Below, piece after piece: positions 8,116 to 16,775 of a stretch of DNA of 23,411 bases; positions within the stretch are counted from its first letter, which is position 1; each line of letters begins with the position of its first letter. Both the position numbers and the translations under genes were made by a program. Origin of the DNA: Candidatus Aquidulcis frankliniae (GTDB lineage: Bacteria > Chloroflexota > Limnocylindria > Limnocylindrales > Limnocylindraceae); contig RFPZ01000010.1 of the NCBI GenBank assembly GCA_009925905.1, positions 1-23,411 on the forward strand, in the 5' to 3' direction. The notes below the pieces were generated by a model, which had not been told where the DNA came from, did no database searches, and saw nothing but the letters and a program-made list of their open reading frames with translations.

Positions 8116-9194
8116 CAGCGAACCCCTCGCACCCGGCCGAGCAGAGAGCGAAGACGGAGTGCACCCGGGCGAAGCACAACGCGGTGCGCTCCCGCCATAG
8201 GCGTCCAGACTGCACCGAATGACGCCTTATGCGCATAGAGGCCGTGCATCGGGTCGCCCTCAACCGGAACATCACGATGCCCGGCAACGTCCACGCCACC
8301 GAGGTCGGTGATTCGGCTCTCACTGGCAGCGATCTTGATTGCGGTCCATCGCAAGAGCGCTAGGGCGCCAGGGGTCTCCTTTCGCGCGATTGGATCGTCT
8401 CCCGATGCGTCGGTCGTAATGCGTTCACCGTGACGCAAGATCACAATGAACGCGACTAGTGCTCCATTAGCGCCGCGAACGACGAGGAGCTCAGAGCGTT
8501 CCGTCACAGCGAGTTGGTCCCACCAGCGAATCATGGCCGCGGATGAACCGAGTTCGAACCCCTTTCGCTGTGCCGTTGCCCCGAGCAGCTGTTGCACCTG
8601 GGCCCACATCGCCGTTCGTTCAGGGGCGGGAGTAAGGTGCGTGATCCGCTCGACAGCGAAACCGGCTCGCTCTGCGAGCGCAATCCGCTGGCGCGTGCTT
8701 TTACTGATTCCCTCAAAGAGGTCAGCCTCCGATGTCCCATTCGCACTTGCGCGCAGCAGCATCGTGTGTTGGCTCGGAAAAATCTCATTAGACTTGTGTA
8801 GTCCCGAGTTGCGGAACGCGGCTTCGGTGGCATCTCCCGCCGGGAGCCAGGGGTCCGCATCCAGCGCAATAAGGCCGTACTCCGCACCTAACCATGCGGC
8901 GGCGCTCTGAATGCGCCCCGCCGCAGCTACCGCTTGAGCAAACGTGGCGCCCCACGGTGTGATCGGCCCGCGCGGTGCATGTCCTTTCGGAAGACCGAAG
9001 AGCGGGGCACGATTCAGAAGAATGCCGAGTGGTTCTCCGTCAATTTCGAGCGCGATCGCCTCGCGCCCAAGACCTGCTCGATATGCAAGCCAAGCGCTCC
9101 CCTGGTGCACGTCACCACCCGGTGCATCAACAGTGCGTGCATCCCAAGCGCGTTGCGCCTCCAAGGAGCTCAGATCGATGCGGCGAATTGTCAC
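8115..9194 (-). CDS. FemX/FemAB-family peptidoglycan bridge aminoacyltransferase
   Basis: Predicted tRNA-dependent transferase that adds the first bridge amino acid to the side chain of the third stem-peptide residue of lipid II; 359 residues, FemX-like in length. Seen: HQGSAWL near 30-36, a DADPW segment (112-116), KSTRQRIALAERAGFAVER (165-183) matching the family's R-x-I-x-x-AE-x-G pattern, two GNAT-like halves, and YAHKASFGA (320-328) matching the C-terminal K-x-x-FG motif. No long coiled-coil arm of the FemA type is evident. GTG start in a GTGA overlap with murJ. Position between murJ and murE supports a role in lipid II modification. The amino acid it adds cannot be read from sequence. 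It is not assigned to a particular femA, femB, femX or murM gene. Confidence 0.85.
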   Translation of the reverse strand: MTIRRIDLSSLEAQRAWDARTVDAPGGDVHQGSAWLAYRAGLGREAIALEIDGEPLGILLNRAPLFGLPKGHAPRGPITPWGATFAQAVAAAGRIQSAAAWLGAEYGLIALDADPWLPAGDATEAAFRNSGLHKSNEIFPSQHTMLLRASANGTSEADLFEGISKSTRQRIALAERAGFAVERITHLTPAPERTAMWAQVQQLLGATAQRKGFELGSSAAMIRWWDQLAVTERSELLVVRGANGALVAFIVILRHGERITTDASGDDPIARKETPGALALLRWTAIKIAASESRITDLGGVDVAGHRDVPVEGDPMHGLYAHKASFGAVWTPMAGAHRVVLRPGALRLRSLLGRVRGVR

Positions 9195-10801
9195 GAGGTC
9201 GCCTCGGCTCGCAGCAGAAGCGGGCGAATCTTTTTTGGCGCGAATGGTGCGATGCGGCGGAGCAACGGTAGCGCCTCGCGTCGGCGTGCCAGGATCGTAA
9301 AGAGGACATATGCGGCGAGCCCGACGGCAGTACCCAGCGCAGCAACCACCGCGCCTGGAATGACTCCAGCAAGTCGTGCACCCTCTAGGAGCGGTGACGT
9401 GATCCAGGCGGCGAGTCCGAGGGAGATGAGGGCCGCAAGGAGCGCGAAGAGGGTGGTGCCCGCGACTGTCGCGAAACTCAGCACCTTCTTGTGTGCAACG
9501 AGCAGTGCAGCCAACGCGGCAGCCTCAATCCAGGTGCCGAGCGGGAGAGCCGCCGCAATCCCGCTTACCCCCACAAGCGGCACCCATAGGGTTGCCAAGA
9601 CGAAGATCACGAGGTTCGCACCTAGTTCGGCAACGGTCGGACGCACCGTGTCCCGAAGTCCATAGAAGAGACGCACGGCAACCGAGATCACTCCGTGTGC
9701 AACGAGACCAATGAGCAGAAGCCGAAGTACGTCAGCTGTTGCAGCCGCAGAAACGTCGTCAATGTTTCCGCCAACCACGAGCCGCACCGCGTCGTATGAG
9801 AAGAGTGCGCCAAGCGTGGCGATTGGCGCCATCATCCAAATGACCGCTCCGATGCTGGAGGTCGCCAACGTACGTACCGCGCCGAGATTCCCGCGTGCCG
9901 CCTGAGCGGCGACCTTTGGAAGGATGGCGATACCGATTGACGAGGTGACCAACGCAAGTGGCACCTGTAACAGGGTGAATGCGTAGGACCAGATCGTGAT
10001 CGCCCCTGGTCCGGTCCCGCCAGCGAGTGCTACGAGATACGCGAGCAGAATCTGAACGAGAACTACCGATCCTACGCGTGGCAGGAGTGAGCGCAGCGCT
10101 TCGCCGAGAAGTGGGTCACGGAAGTTCGGACGTGCCGGGCGAAGGTTGCTTCGCATAAGTACGGTCGCCGCAATGATCAGCACCGCGATGGCTCCAGCGG
10201 CAGTGCCAAGTGCTGGACCGTAGCCTCCCGCGGCTCGGCCACCAATAAGAGCTCCAGCGATCGTGCCAGCGCTGTACACCAGACCAGTAATTGCTGTAAC
10301 CCCAAAGCGAGATCGCGCAGCGTTGGCGCTGGTGCAAACTGCGGAGAGAGCCAGCGCAATCGTCGCCACAAGCAAGATGACGCTTAGATCCGCCGCCTCG
10401 CGCTGTTGGGCGCTCGGGAGCCCCCCGACTAAGAGGCCGCTGAGGGCGCTTGCACCAAAGACCACCAGAAGCGAGAAAAAGCTGAGGAGAAGTAGTAGCG
10501 CAACGAACACCGAGCCGAGTAGGCGCTGCGCACGGCGTTGCTCATTGCGCTCGAGGAGAGAGCTCAACTGCGGAACGAGTACGGTCGCGATGGAACCTGC
10601 AGCAACCAGTGCAAACACGATGTCGGGAATACGAAACGCTGCGAGAAACGGATCCAGGGTTCCCGTCGTGCCAAAGATGCCAATGAGTACGGTGACGCGC
10701 GCCCACCCCGCAATGCGCGACGCAAGAGCTCCAGCAGCAAGAACGGAGCTGCTCCGCGCCGTACTTGCGCGAATTTCTGGTCCAAGGGTGGACTGCTTCA
10801 C
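9191..10801 (-). CDS. murJ: Lipid II flippase MurJ (MviN family)
   Basis: Integral membrane protein of the MOP superfamily that moves lipid II across the cytoplasmic membrane; 536 residues with about 14 hydrophobic segments along the length. The N-terminal family signature is clear: SRIAGWAR (28-35), then TLDPFLAAFRIPD (48-60) with the aspartate and arginine that line the central cavity in E. coli MurJ, then ALVAAGSIATVLVPQL. The first 25 residues before TM1 are cytosolic. GTG start in a GTGA overlap with the xer gene stop, and the end overlaps the femX-like start by four bases. Being directly before the lipid II bridge enzyme and MurE makes a cell-wall role much more likely than the general MATE-type transport this superfamily also contains. 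Identification is firm. Confidence 0.94.
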   Translation of the reverse strand: MKQSTLGPEIRASTARSSSVLAAGALASRIAGWARVTVLIGIFGTTGTLDPFLAAFRIPDIVFALVAAGSIATVLVPQLSSLLERNEQRRAQRLLGSVFVALLLLLSFFSLLVVFGASALSGLLVGGLPSAQQREAADLSVILLVATIALALSAVCTSANAARSRFGVTAITGLVYSAGTIAGALIGGRAAGGYGPALGTAAGAIAVLIIAATVLMRSNLRPARPNFRDPLLGEALRSLLPRVGSVVLVQILLAYLVALAGGTGPGAITIWSYAFTLLQVPLALVTSSIGIAILPKVAAQAARGNLGAVRTLATSSIGAVIWMMAPIATLGALFSYDAVRLVVGGNIDDVSAAATADVLRLLLIGLVAHGVISVAVRLFYGLRDTVRPTVAELGANLVIFVLATLWVPLVGVSGIAAALPLGTWIEAAALAALLVAHKKVLSFATVAGTTLFALLAALISLGLAAWITSPLLEGARLAGVIPGAVVAALGTAVGLAAYVLFTILARRREALPLLRRIAPFAPKKIRPLLLRAEATS

Positions 10802-11760
10802 GGCTTGGCTCCTGCACGCCGCGCACGTGGATGCGACGTTTTGTAGAGGCCGCGCAGGCGCGTAGTTGATACGTGCGTGTACACCTGGGTTGTTCCGAGG
10901 CTCTCATGACCGAGGAGCTCCTGCACCACGCGAAGGTCGGCTCCACCGTCGAGCAGGTGTGTGGCAAATGAGTGCCGGAGTGTGTGCGGGTGAAATGCCT
11001 CCGGAAGGCCCGCGGCACGCGCAATGTCGTCGAGTCGTGCGCGGGCGCCACGCTCTCCGAGCACTCCGCCGTTACGATTTAAAAAGAGGGCGGCGGACGG
11101 AGTCTCTGCGAAGCTAGCAAGTGCCGGTCGCCCCTCTGACAAATACGACTCGAGCGCGCGTCGACATGGCGCACCAAAGAGCGCCACACGCTGCTTGTCG
11201 CCCTTCCCTGTGACCTTCACCTCGCCGCGACTGAGCTGTAGATCAGCGATACCGATTGCCACAACTTCGGCGATGCGCAGGCCAGCGCCGTAGAGGAGTT
11301 CGATCAGCGCGGTGTCGCGCAGCGCCAATGCGGCCGAGGTGCCGATCGACGCCTGCGCAATTAGCTGCTCAACTTGCGCTTGCGTTAGAACATCGGGGAG
11401 TCGCTTCTCTCGCTTCGGTCGCGCAAGCGCATGCAACGGATCCTTCGCCACGCTCCCCTGTCGCACCCAGAATCGGTAGAAGGTGCCAAGTGCGGCGAGC
11501 CGCTGCTGCACTGTGGAGCGCTCACCGTCTTCACTAAGGAGCGCAATGTAGCGACGCAGATCTGCTCGAGATGGTGAACGCCAATTGATTCCCTCAGCGT
11601 CATACCAGGCAATGAGACGTTCCACCGCAGTGCGGTAGGAACGCTCGGTAGCTGCCGAGAGCGCACGTGCCCGAAGGTGCATGATGAATGGTGCAATTCG
11701 CGGGTCAGTCACAGCAGGAGAGAGCGACGCCGCGGGAGCCGATTCGCGGCCCCGTGTCAT
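10798..11760 (-). CDS. xerC: Tyrosine recombinase XerC/XerD
   Basis: Site-specific recombinase that resolves chromosome dimers at dif; 320 residues, about 20 longer than E. coli XerC because of an N-terminal extension of about 20 residues. N-terminal SAM-like core-binding domain at about 20-110. All catalytic residues are visible: Arg162 (GAGLRIAE), Lys186 (TGKGDKQR), His259 and Arg262 (HPHTLRHSF), His285 (LLGHESL) and the nucleophile Tyr294 (TTQVYTHVS). The position immediately after topA matches the dprA-topA-xerC order of many Gram-positive bacteria and argues for a housekeeping Xer rather than a phage integrase. No dif-like site was recognised here. The choice of C or D cannot be made from sequence; it may act alone. 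ATG overlaps the topA stop by one base (TAATG). Confidence 0.92.
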   Translation of the reverse strand: MTRGRESAPAASLSPAVTDPRIAPFIMHLRARALSAATERSYRTAVERLIAWYDAEGINWRSPSRADLRRYIALLSEDGERSTVQQRLAALGTFYRFWVRQGSVAKDPLHALARPKREKRLPDVLTQAQVEQLIAQASIGTSAALALRDTALIELLYGAGLRIAEVVAIGIADLQLSRGEVKVTGKGDKQRVALFGAPCRRALESYLSEGRPALASFAETPSAALFLNRNGGVLGERGARARLDDIARAAGLPEAFHPHTLRHSFATHLLDGGADLRVVQELLGHESLGTTQVYTHVSTTRLRGLYKTSHPRARRAGAKP

Positions 11761-14315
11761 TAGGCCGTCTCCACCTGTGCAGCCGGCGCCTCCGCGACCG
11801 ACTCAATGCCAGCGGACGTAGCCGCAGGATCCTTAACTTTCGCCTTGGGCTTTGCCTTTGCTTTGCTCTTCGCCTTCGGCTTGGCCTTTGGCTTCGCCTT
11901 GCCCTTGGCGGTAGATTTTGTGTCGCCAACAGCAGCAGCGGCAGCGCCGCGTCGTGGGCGCTTTGGCACCCAAGCCAAGGGATCTGGTTCGCCGCCCGCG
12001 ATCACTGAGCCGACCTCAACGATCTCAGGAAGTGTCACGCGCGCCCCACACTTGGTGCAGACACCGCCTTCATCATCTTTGCCAATTACGGCACCGCAAT
12101 CCGCATGCGTGGCACCAGTCGGACGCGGCCGAATGGTCTTGCAGTCGGGATAGCGATTGCATGAATAGAAGTAGGTGCCGCGCTTGTTGTTCTTCTTCGG
12201 GCCAAGTTTTCCGCCGTGCTCCGCGCCGCACACTGGGCAGAGCGCATCAAACTCCAACTTAAACTCTGCGGGTACTTCAGCTTTCGGGATGTATCGGCAC
12301 TCTGGATAACGGTCGCAACCAAGGAACCAGCCGAATCGGCTGCGACGCTGGGCCATTTTGCCGCCGTGTTCCGCGCCGCACATTGGGCATGGAAGCCCCG
12401 CACCCTCAAGCGTTGGCGCGTCGCCCGAGGGCGAATCGTCGCCAATCACCTTCGAAAGTGACTTACGTTCTGCATGTTCTGGGTACAGCGTGCAAGCGAG
12501 GTACCAGCCGAACCGACCGAGCCGCTCCTCCATCGGATGCCCCTCGGAGCATTTCTCTTCGCTCGCGCGATTACGGAATTCGCCTGCGCCAATTGATTGC
12601 GCCTTCTCAAGAACGAGTGGATCAAAGGTACTCCAAAATTTCTGGAGTACATCGCGCCAATTCTCGCGACCCTCTGCAACGGCGTCAAGTTCCTCCTCCA
12701 TACCAGCGGTGAAGCCGAGGTCAACAAACGTGGTGAAATGTGTGGTGAGCAGGTCGCATACCGTTTCACCAAGTCGCGTTGCGCGGAGACGATTATCTTT
12801 ATCGCGGTCAACATATTCGCGCTCTTGAATACGTTCAATGATCGCTGCGTAGGTTGATGGCCGGCCAATGCCGTGCTTTTCCAACTCCTTGACGAGCGTT
12901 GGCTCGGTAAAGCGCGGCTCAGGCTTGGTTGCATGTGCCACTCCCTCTACCGTTGCGATGCTCCCCTTCGAGCCCTCTGGTAGGTCGGGCACCTTCGCTT
13001 CTGTGTCTTCATCTTCGTCATCCCGACCCTCAAGATAAACAGCAGTGAAGCCCGGTTCGAGCGTGCGTGTCGCGACCGTCTTGAGACGATCGCTCCCTGC
13101 CTGCCAAATCAACGTCGTGGAAGCGGAAACCTTGTCTGGCATCTGTGACGCGATCGTGCGGCGCCAGATCAACGTGTAGACCTTGAGCTCACGCTCGTCA
13201 ATGTATGGCGCAGCGAGCTCGGGAGTAAGGGCGAGGTTGGTTGGGCGAATCGCCTCGTGGGCCTCTTGCGCGTTCTTCGACTTGGAGGCGTACTGGCGGC
13301 CACCCTCTACAACCATCTCTGGGCCGAAACGCTCGCGGATCACCGCCGAAGCGTCGCTAATGGCCTGCTGGCTCAGAGTTGGTGAGTCAGTACGCATATA
13401 GGTAATGAGGCCGGTGCGCTCGCCCCCGATCTCCACTCCCTCATAGAGCTTTTGTGCGAGCTGCATCGTCACGCGCGAGCGGAATCCATGCTTGCGTCCC
13501 GCCTCCTGTTGGAGCGTTGAGGTGGTGAATGGCGGAACGGGGCGCTGTTTACGCGTCCCCTCGCTGCGCTCGGCGACCACCGCGTCAGCGCCATCCAGCC
13601 GTGCAACCGCTGCTGCTGCAACCTCAGGGTCGAGCTCAAGAATCTCCCCCTTTTCGCCGATGAGGGTGGCGGGGACGATAAGGTCGCTTGCGGTGGCGGG
13701 GCGGATCCCAATCTCAACGGTTGTGTAGTGACGTGGGATGAAGGCGCGAATGGCGCGTTCGCGCTCCACCACCAGTCGGAGGGCCACGGACTGCACCCTT
13801 CCCGCGGAGAGCTTTGGCTTGACAAGTCGCGAAAGGAGTGGCGAGAGTCGGTACCCAACCAGGCGATCCAGGATCCGACGCGCCTGCTGGGCGTTCACAA
13901 GGTCGAGGTTAATCCCGCGGGGATGGGCGAATGCCTCAAGGATGGCCCCCTTTGTGATCTCACTAAACGTGACACGGTGTCGATCAGCCTCTGGAATGGC
14001 GAGGGCCTCCGCAACGTGCCAGGCGATCGCCTCCCCTTCGCGGTCGAGGTCGGTTGCCAGCCAGACGGAGGTTGCCTTCTTCGCGGCACGAGTGATGTCA
14101 TCCAGGCGTTTCTGCTTGTCCTCAATGATCTCGTACACGGGGGTGAAGCCGTTTTCGACGTCAACGGCCATGCTCCCCTTCTTCGTCTTCTGAGGGAGAT
14201 CCCGAATGTGCCCATAGGAGGCGAGCACGGTGTAATCAGGGCCGAGATACCGCTCAATCGTCTGAGCCTTCGCCGGCGACTCGACGATTACGAGGTTGGT
14301 GGCTGCCTTTGTCAT
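11760..14315 (-). CDS. topA: DNA topoisomerase I with four zinc-finger-like modules and a lysine-rich tail
   Basis: Type IA topoisomerase that relaxes negative supercoils; 851 residues. TOPRIM domain: VESPAKAQTI with Glu12, and TDLDREGE with Asp89, Asp91 and Glu93. Catalytic Tyr306 and Arg308 lie in TGLITYMRTDS. The C-terminal region has four topoisomerase zinc-finger modules: residues 589-614 (Cys589, His593, Cys608, His614), 643-673 and 693-725 (four Cys each), and a short one with Cys740, Cys753 and Cys756. In the first module two expected cysteines are histidines. After residue 785 comes a basic tail of alternating Lys-Ala/Lys-Pro (804-828), then an acidic-leaning end. Lys-rich tails are known from actinobacterial TopA, which usually lacks zinc fingers; here both occur. 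ATG overlaps the dprA stop by four bases. Identification is firm. Confidence 0.97.
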   Translation of the reverse strand: MTKAATNLVIVESPAKAQTIERYLGPDYTVLASYGHIRDLPQKTKKGSMAVDVENGFTPVYEIIEDKQKRLDDITRAAKKATSVWLATDLDREGEAIAWHVAEALAIPEADRHRVTFSEITKGAILEAFAHPRGINLDLVNAQQARRILDRLVGYRLSPLLSRLVKPKLSAGRVQSVALRLVVERERAIRAFIPRHYTTVEIGIRPATASDLIVPATLIGEKGEILELDPEVAAAAVARLDGADAVVAERSEGTRKQRPVPPFTTSTLQQEAGRKHGFRSRVTMQLAQKLYEGVEIGGERTGLITYMRTDSPTLSQQAISDASAVIRERFGPEMVVEGGRQYASKSKNAQEAHEAIRPTNLALTPELAAPYIDERELKVYTLIWRRTIASQMPDKVSASTTLIWQAGSDRLKTVATRTLEPGFTAVYLEGRDDEDEDTEAKVPDLPEGSKGSIATVEGVAHATKPEPRFTEPTLVKELEKHGIGRPSTYAAIIERIQEREYVDRDKDNRLRATRLGETVCDLLTTHFTTFVDLGFTAGMEEELDAVAEGRENWRDVLQKFWSTFDPLVLEKAQSIGAGEFRNRASEEKCSEGHPMEERLGRFGWYLACTLYPEHAERKSLSKVIGDDSPSGDAPTLEGAGLPCPMCGAEHGGKMAQRRSRFGWFLGCDRYPECRYIPKAEVPAEFKLEFDALCPVCGAEHGGKLGPKKNNKRGTYFYSCNRYPDCKTIRPRPTGATHADCGAVIGKDDEGGVCTKCGARVTLPEIVEVGSVIAGGEPDPLAWVPKRPRRGAAAAAVGDTKSTAKGKAKPKAKPKAKSKAKAKPKAKVKDPAATSAGIESVAEAPAAQVETA
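11832..11906 (-). repeat. Low-complexity Lys-Ala/Lys-Pro coding repeat in the topA 3' end
   Basis: Imperfect tandem repeats of six-base units encode KAKP/KAKS/KAKA blocks at residues 804-828 of topoisomerase I. On the plus strand the region is seen as repeated gcctttg, gccttcg and gcttcgcc units. It lies inside the gene, is in frame, and has no frameshift. Such repeats can change in length by slippage; the basic tail probably binds DNA. Confidence 0.7.
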
Positions 14316-15295
14316 GGGCGAGAGCGTAGCACCGCCCCTAGAACGCGCCGCCAGCGCCCGCCGCGCTGCTCAATCATCCCGTGCATGCTCAGGAGGGTTA
14401 GGGCGGCCACCAGGGCCCCCGGGAGGTCCGCCGTGAGGTCGCCTAAATCACCCTCAACGAGCCCATCTGCCCCAGCGGCATCCAGTTTTTGAAGGATTTG
14501 GTGCTGCAAACCTGATACCGAAACGTCAGCTGCGCCCTCAACGGCATGCGGCGTCCCCGCGGAGTCGCCAAAGTGGCCGTGCACGGACAGTGCACAGACA
14601 GCAAGCCACGCACGCAGGTCGGCCTCCCCTGAAATGAGCACGGGTGATCGTTCTTCGATGTGGCGCAAAGACAACTCCTGCGCTCGCTGGAGCCAGCGGA
14701 GCCCCCCTTCGGCACGCTCCGCACCATATGGGGCACTCACAACCGCTACTGGGAGTCCAAGCCCCGATGCGGATTCGGCGGTGATGAGCGCTCCTGAGCC
14801 CTCGGGAGCTTCAACGACAATCAGCCCATCGCAGAGCGCTGCAAGGAGATGGTTCCGCGCGGCGAAGCTCCAGGCGGCAGGCGGGGTTCCGACTGGCCGA
14901 TCCGATAGCAGGAGACCAACCTTCTTGATCTGCTCAGCCAGGCGCCGCGCCCCGTGGCGCAGACCGAGAGGGGCAGGACTAGGAAGTACCGCAATGGTCT
15001 CCCCTCCCGCCTCTACGGCGGCCAGATGTGCCACCTCGTCGATGCCTAGGGCGAGCCCCGATACGACACACCACCCCGAACGCGCCACCTCAACGGCGAT
15101 GCGTCGAGCGGCCGCAGCGCCGTGGGGAGAGGGGCGACGCGTACCAACGATCCCAATCGATGGTCTCCCTAGCACCTCAACCCGCCCTTGCGCCCAAAGG
15201 GGGCGACGCCGATCTGCATCCGGAGCCAGCCCAAGCGGCTCACTGCGTCGCTCAGGGATTCGCAGGTCGCCTGGGAGAAGCGTGATCGCGCTCAC
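14312..15295 (-). CDS. dprA: DNA-processing protein DprA (Smf)
   Basis: Binds incoming single-stranded DNA during natural transformation and loads RecA; 327 residues. The Rossmann-like DprA core is clear: GIVGTRRPSPHG (SRxxSxYG equivalent), VVSGLALGIDEVAHLAAV, GGETIAVLPS, SDRPVGTPPAAWSFAARNH (FxxRNxxI equivalent) and VVEAPEGSGALITAESA. The usual YPxxN loop is altered to LGLRHGARR, so some ssDNA contacts may differ. There is no clear N-terminal SAM domain. A winged-helix-like C-terminal domain spans about 265-318 (SGLQHQILQKLD to QRGGRWRRV). GTG start in a GTGA overlap with the comM stop; the end overlaps topA by four bases. Neighbour comM supports a DNA-uptake role, although dprA is also present in bacteria not known to be competent. 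Confidence 0.94.
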   Translation of the reverse strand: MSAITLLPGDLRIPERRSEPLGLAPDADRRRPLWAQGRVEVLGRPSIGIVGTRRPSPHGAAAARRIAVEVARSGWCVVSGLALGIDEVAHLAAVEAGGETIAVLPSPAPLGLRHGARRLAEQIKKVGLLLSDRPVGTPPAAWSFAARNHLLAALCDGLIVVEAPEGSGALITAESASGLGLPVAVVSAPYGAERAEGGLRWLQRAQELSLRHIEERSPVLISGEADLRAWLAVCALSVHGHFGDSAGTPHAVEGAADVSVSGLQHQILQKLDAAGADGLVEGDLGDLTADLPGALVAALTLLSMHGMIEQRGGRWRRVLGAVLRSRP

Positions 15296-16731
15296 CAGTG
15301 ATCGCCGTGCAGATGAATCGCTTCCGCTACATCAGCGTCGCCCACAATGTCGCGACCTTCGAGGTGCGCTACCACCGCCGCAACCCGTTCGATCTGACTC
15401 CACGCACGCACCCCCAGGCCTTCGATAGTTCGCCGCGTCACAACGGTCACCCCATCAACGTGCGTAGGCTGCTGCGCCAGGGCTTCGCGCACCGACGTCG
15501 CACGCTCGCGAGCACCAAGTGTCGTGAGCTCACCCCGCGGAAGTGCAGTCAGTGGTGTGTTCGGGCGACCGAGTCGCACGCGCAACGGGAATCGATCACG
15601 TATCGGCGCTGAGAGCGAGAGACTCCCGCGCCGTCGTGCACCAGGGAGGCAACGACAGGCCCCACTCGGGTGCTCCAGCTCCCCACAGCCACAGGGATTC
15701 CCGGTGGCCGCCACTACCGCATCGGCGGGAAAACGCACCGAACGACCCGCTCGAACCAGATCCACACACCCGCGCTCCAACGGCTCGCGCAACGACTCAA
15801 GCGCATCACGCCGAAATTCACCGATCTCATCAAGGAGTAAGAGCCCGCGATGTGCCCACGTTAATTCACCAGGCGTCATCCGCGGTCCACCGCCAATTAG
15901 CCCAGCAACCGTGATGTCGTGATGCGGAGCTCGCAACGGTGGTCGCAACGAATACCTAGGAGCGTGCCCGCCTGCCGAGGCGATCGCAGCAACCTCGCTC
16001 TGCTCTCCTGGGGACAAGTCCGGCAAGATTTCATGCAACGCGCGCGCGAGCATTGACTTTCCCACACCAGGCGGACCTTCAAGCAGAATTGGAAACCGCC
16101 CGCATGCAGCGATCAAGATGGCGCGCACCGCAATCGGCTGCCCACGGATGGCGGCAAGTTCACAAATGACAGCGTCATCGGCAGTGGGCAACGCGACACG
16201 TGCCAACGTCTCTGGCAGATCTCTCACCCGACCTTCCACCGCTGCTGCGGCATCCGCAAGCGTTTCAATTCGTACAGCCTCCCCTCCAAGCGGTTCAGGA
16301 AGAAGCCCCATGCCTGCTGGGAGTAAAACTCGGTGCCCAGACGAGAGCAGCGGCAACGCAAGAGGTAGCGCACCTGGAACGGTACGCACCCTGCCATCGA
16401 GCGCAAGTTCACCGATCGCTGCGAGCGCTCCACCACTTCGATGCCGAATCTGCCCACTCGAGAGCAGAATGCCCAATGCAATAGCCAGATCAAAGGATCC
16501 ACCACTTTTGCGAAGATCGGCTGGTGCTAAATTGATCGTGATACGCCGAGCCGGCCAGGTATACCCGGCTGCTCGAATCGCGGAACGAATGCGCTCGCGA
16601 GCCTCGCCTACAGCGGCATCAGGGAGGCCTACGATCCGTGTGGCGGGAATTCCAGGCGCTACGTCTACCTCGACTTCAACTGGTACCCCTTCAATGCCTA
16701 CGAGCGCGGTAGAGGCAACAGAGGTCGGCAT
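15292..16731 (-). CDS. comM: ComM/YifB family AAA+ ATPase (Mg chelatase-like)
   Basis: AAA+ hexameric helicase-like protein; in Haemophilus and Vibrio, ComM promotes branch migration during natural transformation. 479 residues, slightly shorter than the usual 500-510. N-terminal Lon-S5-like ChlI domain: LVGIEGVPVEVEVDVAPGIP (10-29), IVGLPDAAVGEARERIR (33-49) and KSGGSFDLAIALGIL. AAA+ module: Walker A GPPGVGKS (219-226), Walker B LLLLDEIGEF, then ATGNPCGCG and a CRCLPGARRR segment. The end of that segment, SAPIRDRFPLRV, is less like the SGPLLDRIDL consensus. The C-terminal MgCh domain ends at GDHW. ATG start with no Shine-Dalgarno sequence; it follows the only spacer of more than 10 bases in the series. 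The gene overlaps dprA by four bases. Confidence 0.93.
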   Translation of the reverse strand: MPTSVASTALVGIEGVPVEVEVDVAPGIPATRIVGLPDAAVGEARERIRSAIRAAGYTWPARRITINLAPADLRKSGGSFDLAIALGILLSSGQIRHRSGGALAAIGELALDGRVRTVPGALPLALPLLSSGHRVLLPAGMGLLPEPLGGEAVRIETLADAAAAVEGRVRDLPETLARVALPTADDAVICELAAIRGQPIAVRAILIAACGRFPILLEGPPGVGKSMLARALHEILPDLSPGEQSEVAAIASAGGHAPRYSLRPPLRAPHHDITVAGLIGGGPRMTPGELTWAHRGLLLLDEIGEFRRDALESLREPLERGCVDLVRAGRSVRFPADAVVAATGNPCGCGELEHPSGACRCLPGARRRGSLSLSAPIRDRFPLRVRLGRPNTPLTALPRGELTTLGARERATSVREALAQQPTHVDGVTVVTRRTIEGLGVRAWSQIERVAAVVAHLEGRDIVGDADVAEAIHLHGDHW

Positions 16732-16775
16732 AGGGGGAGGTTTGCAGCAACAACGTATCGAACGCGTAGCGAAGA
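16732..16775 (-). promoter_or_regulatory. 44-base spacer before comM, possible internal promoter
   Basis: The only gap over 10 bases in the 14-gene series. Read on the minus strand it contains a GATACG element about 22 bases before the comM ATG, followed by a C/T-rich stretch (ACCTCCCCCT) directly before the ATG. There is no ribosome binding site; ACCTCC is in fact the reverse of what would be needed. No strong hairpin with a T-run is visible, so there is no evidence for termination. An internal promoter for the DNA-uptake genes is possible but weakly supported. Confidence 0.2.

Noticed and set aside
10798..11760. Phage or island integrase
   Set aside because: The tyrosine recombinase lies within the conserved dprA-topA-xer order, overlaps its neighbours, and no attachment-site repeats or mobile genes are nearby.
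16732..16745. ACCTCCCCCT before comM as a ribosome binding site or regulatory element
   Set aside because: It matches the anti-Shine-Dalgarno rather than Shine-Dalgarno sense, so it cannot pair with 16S rRNA; a single C-rich run is expected by chance in GC-rich DNA.
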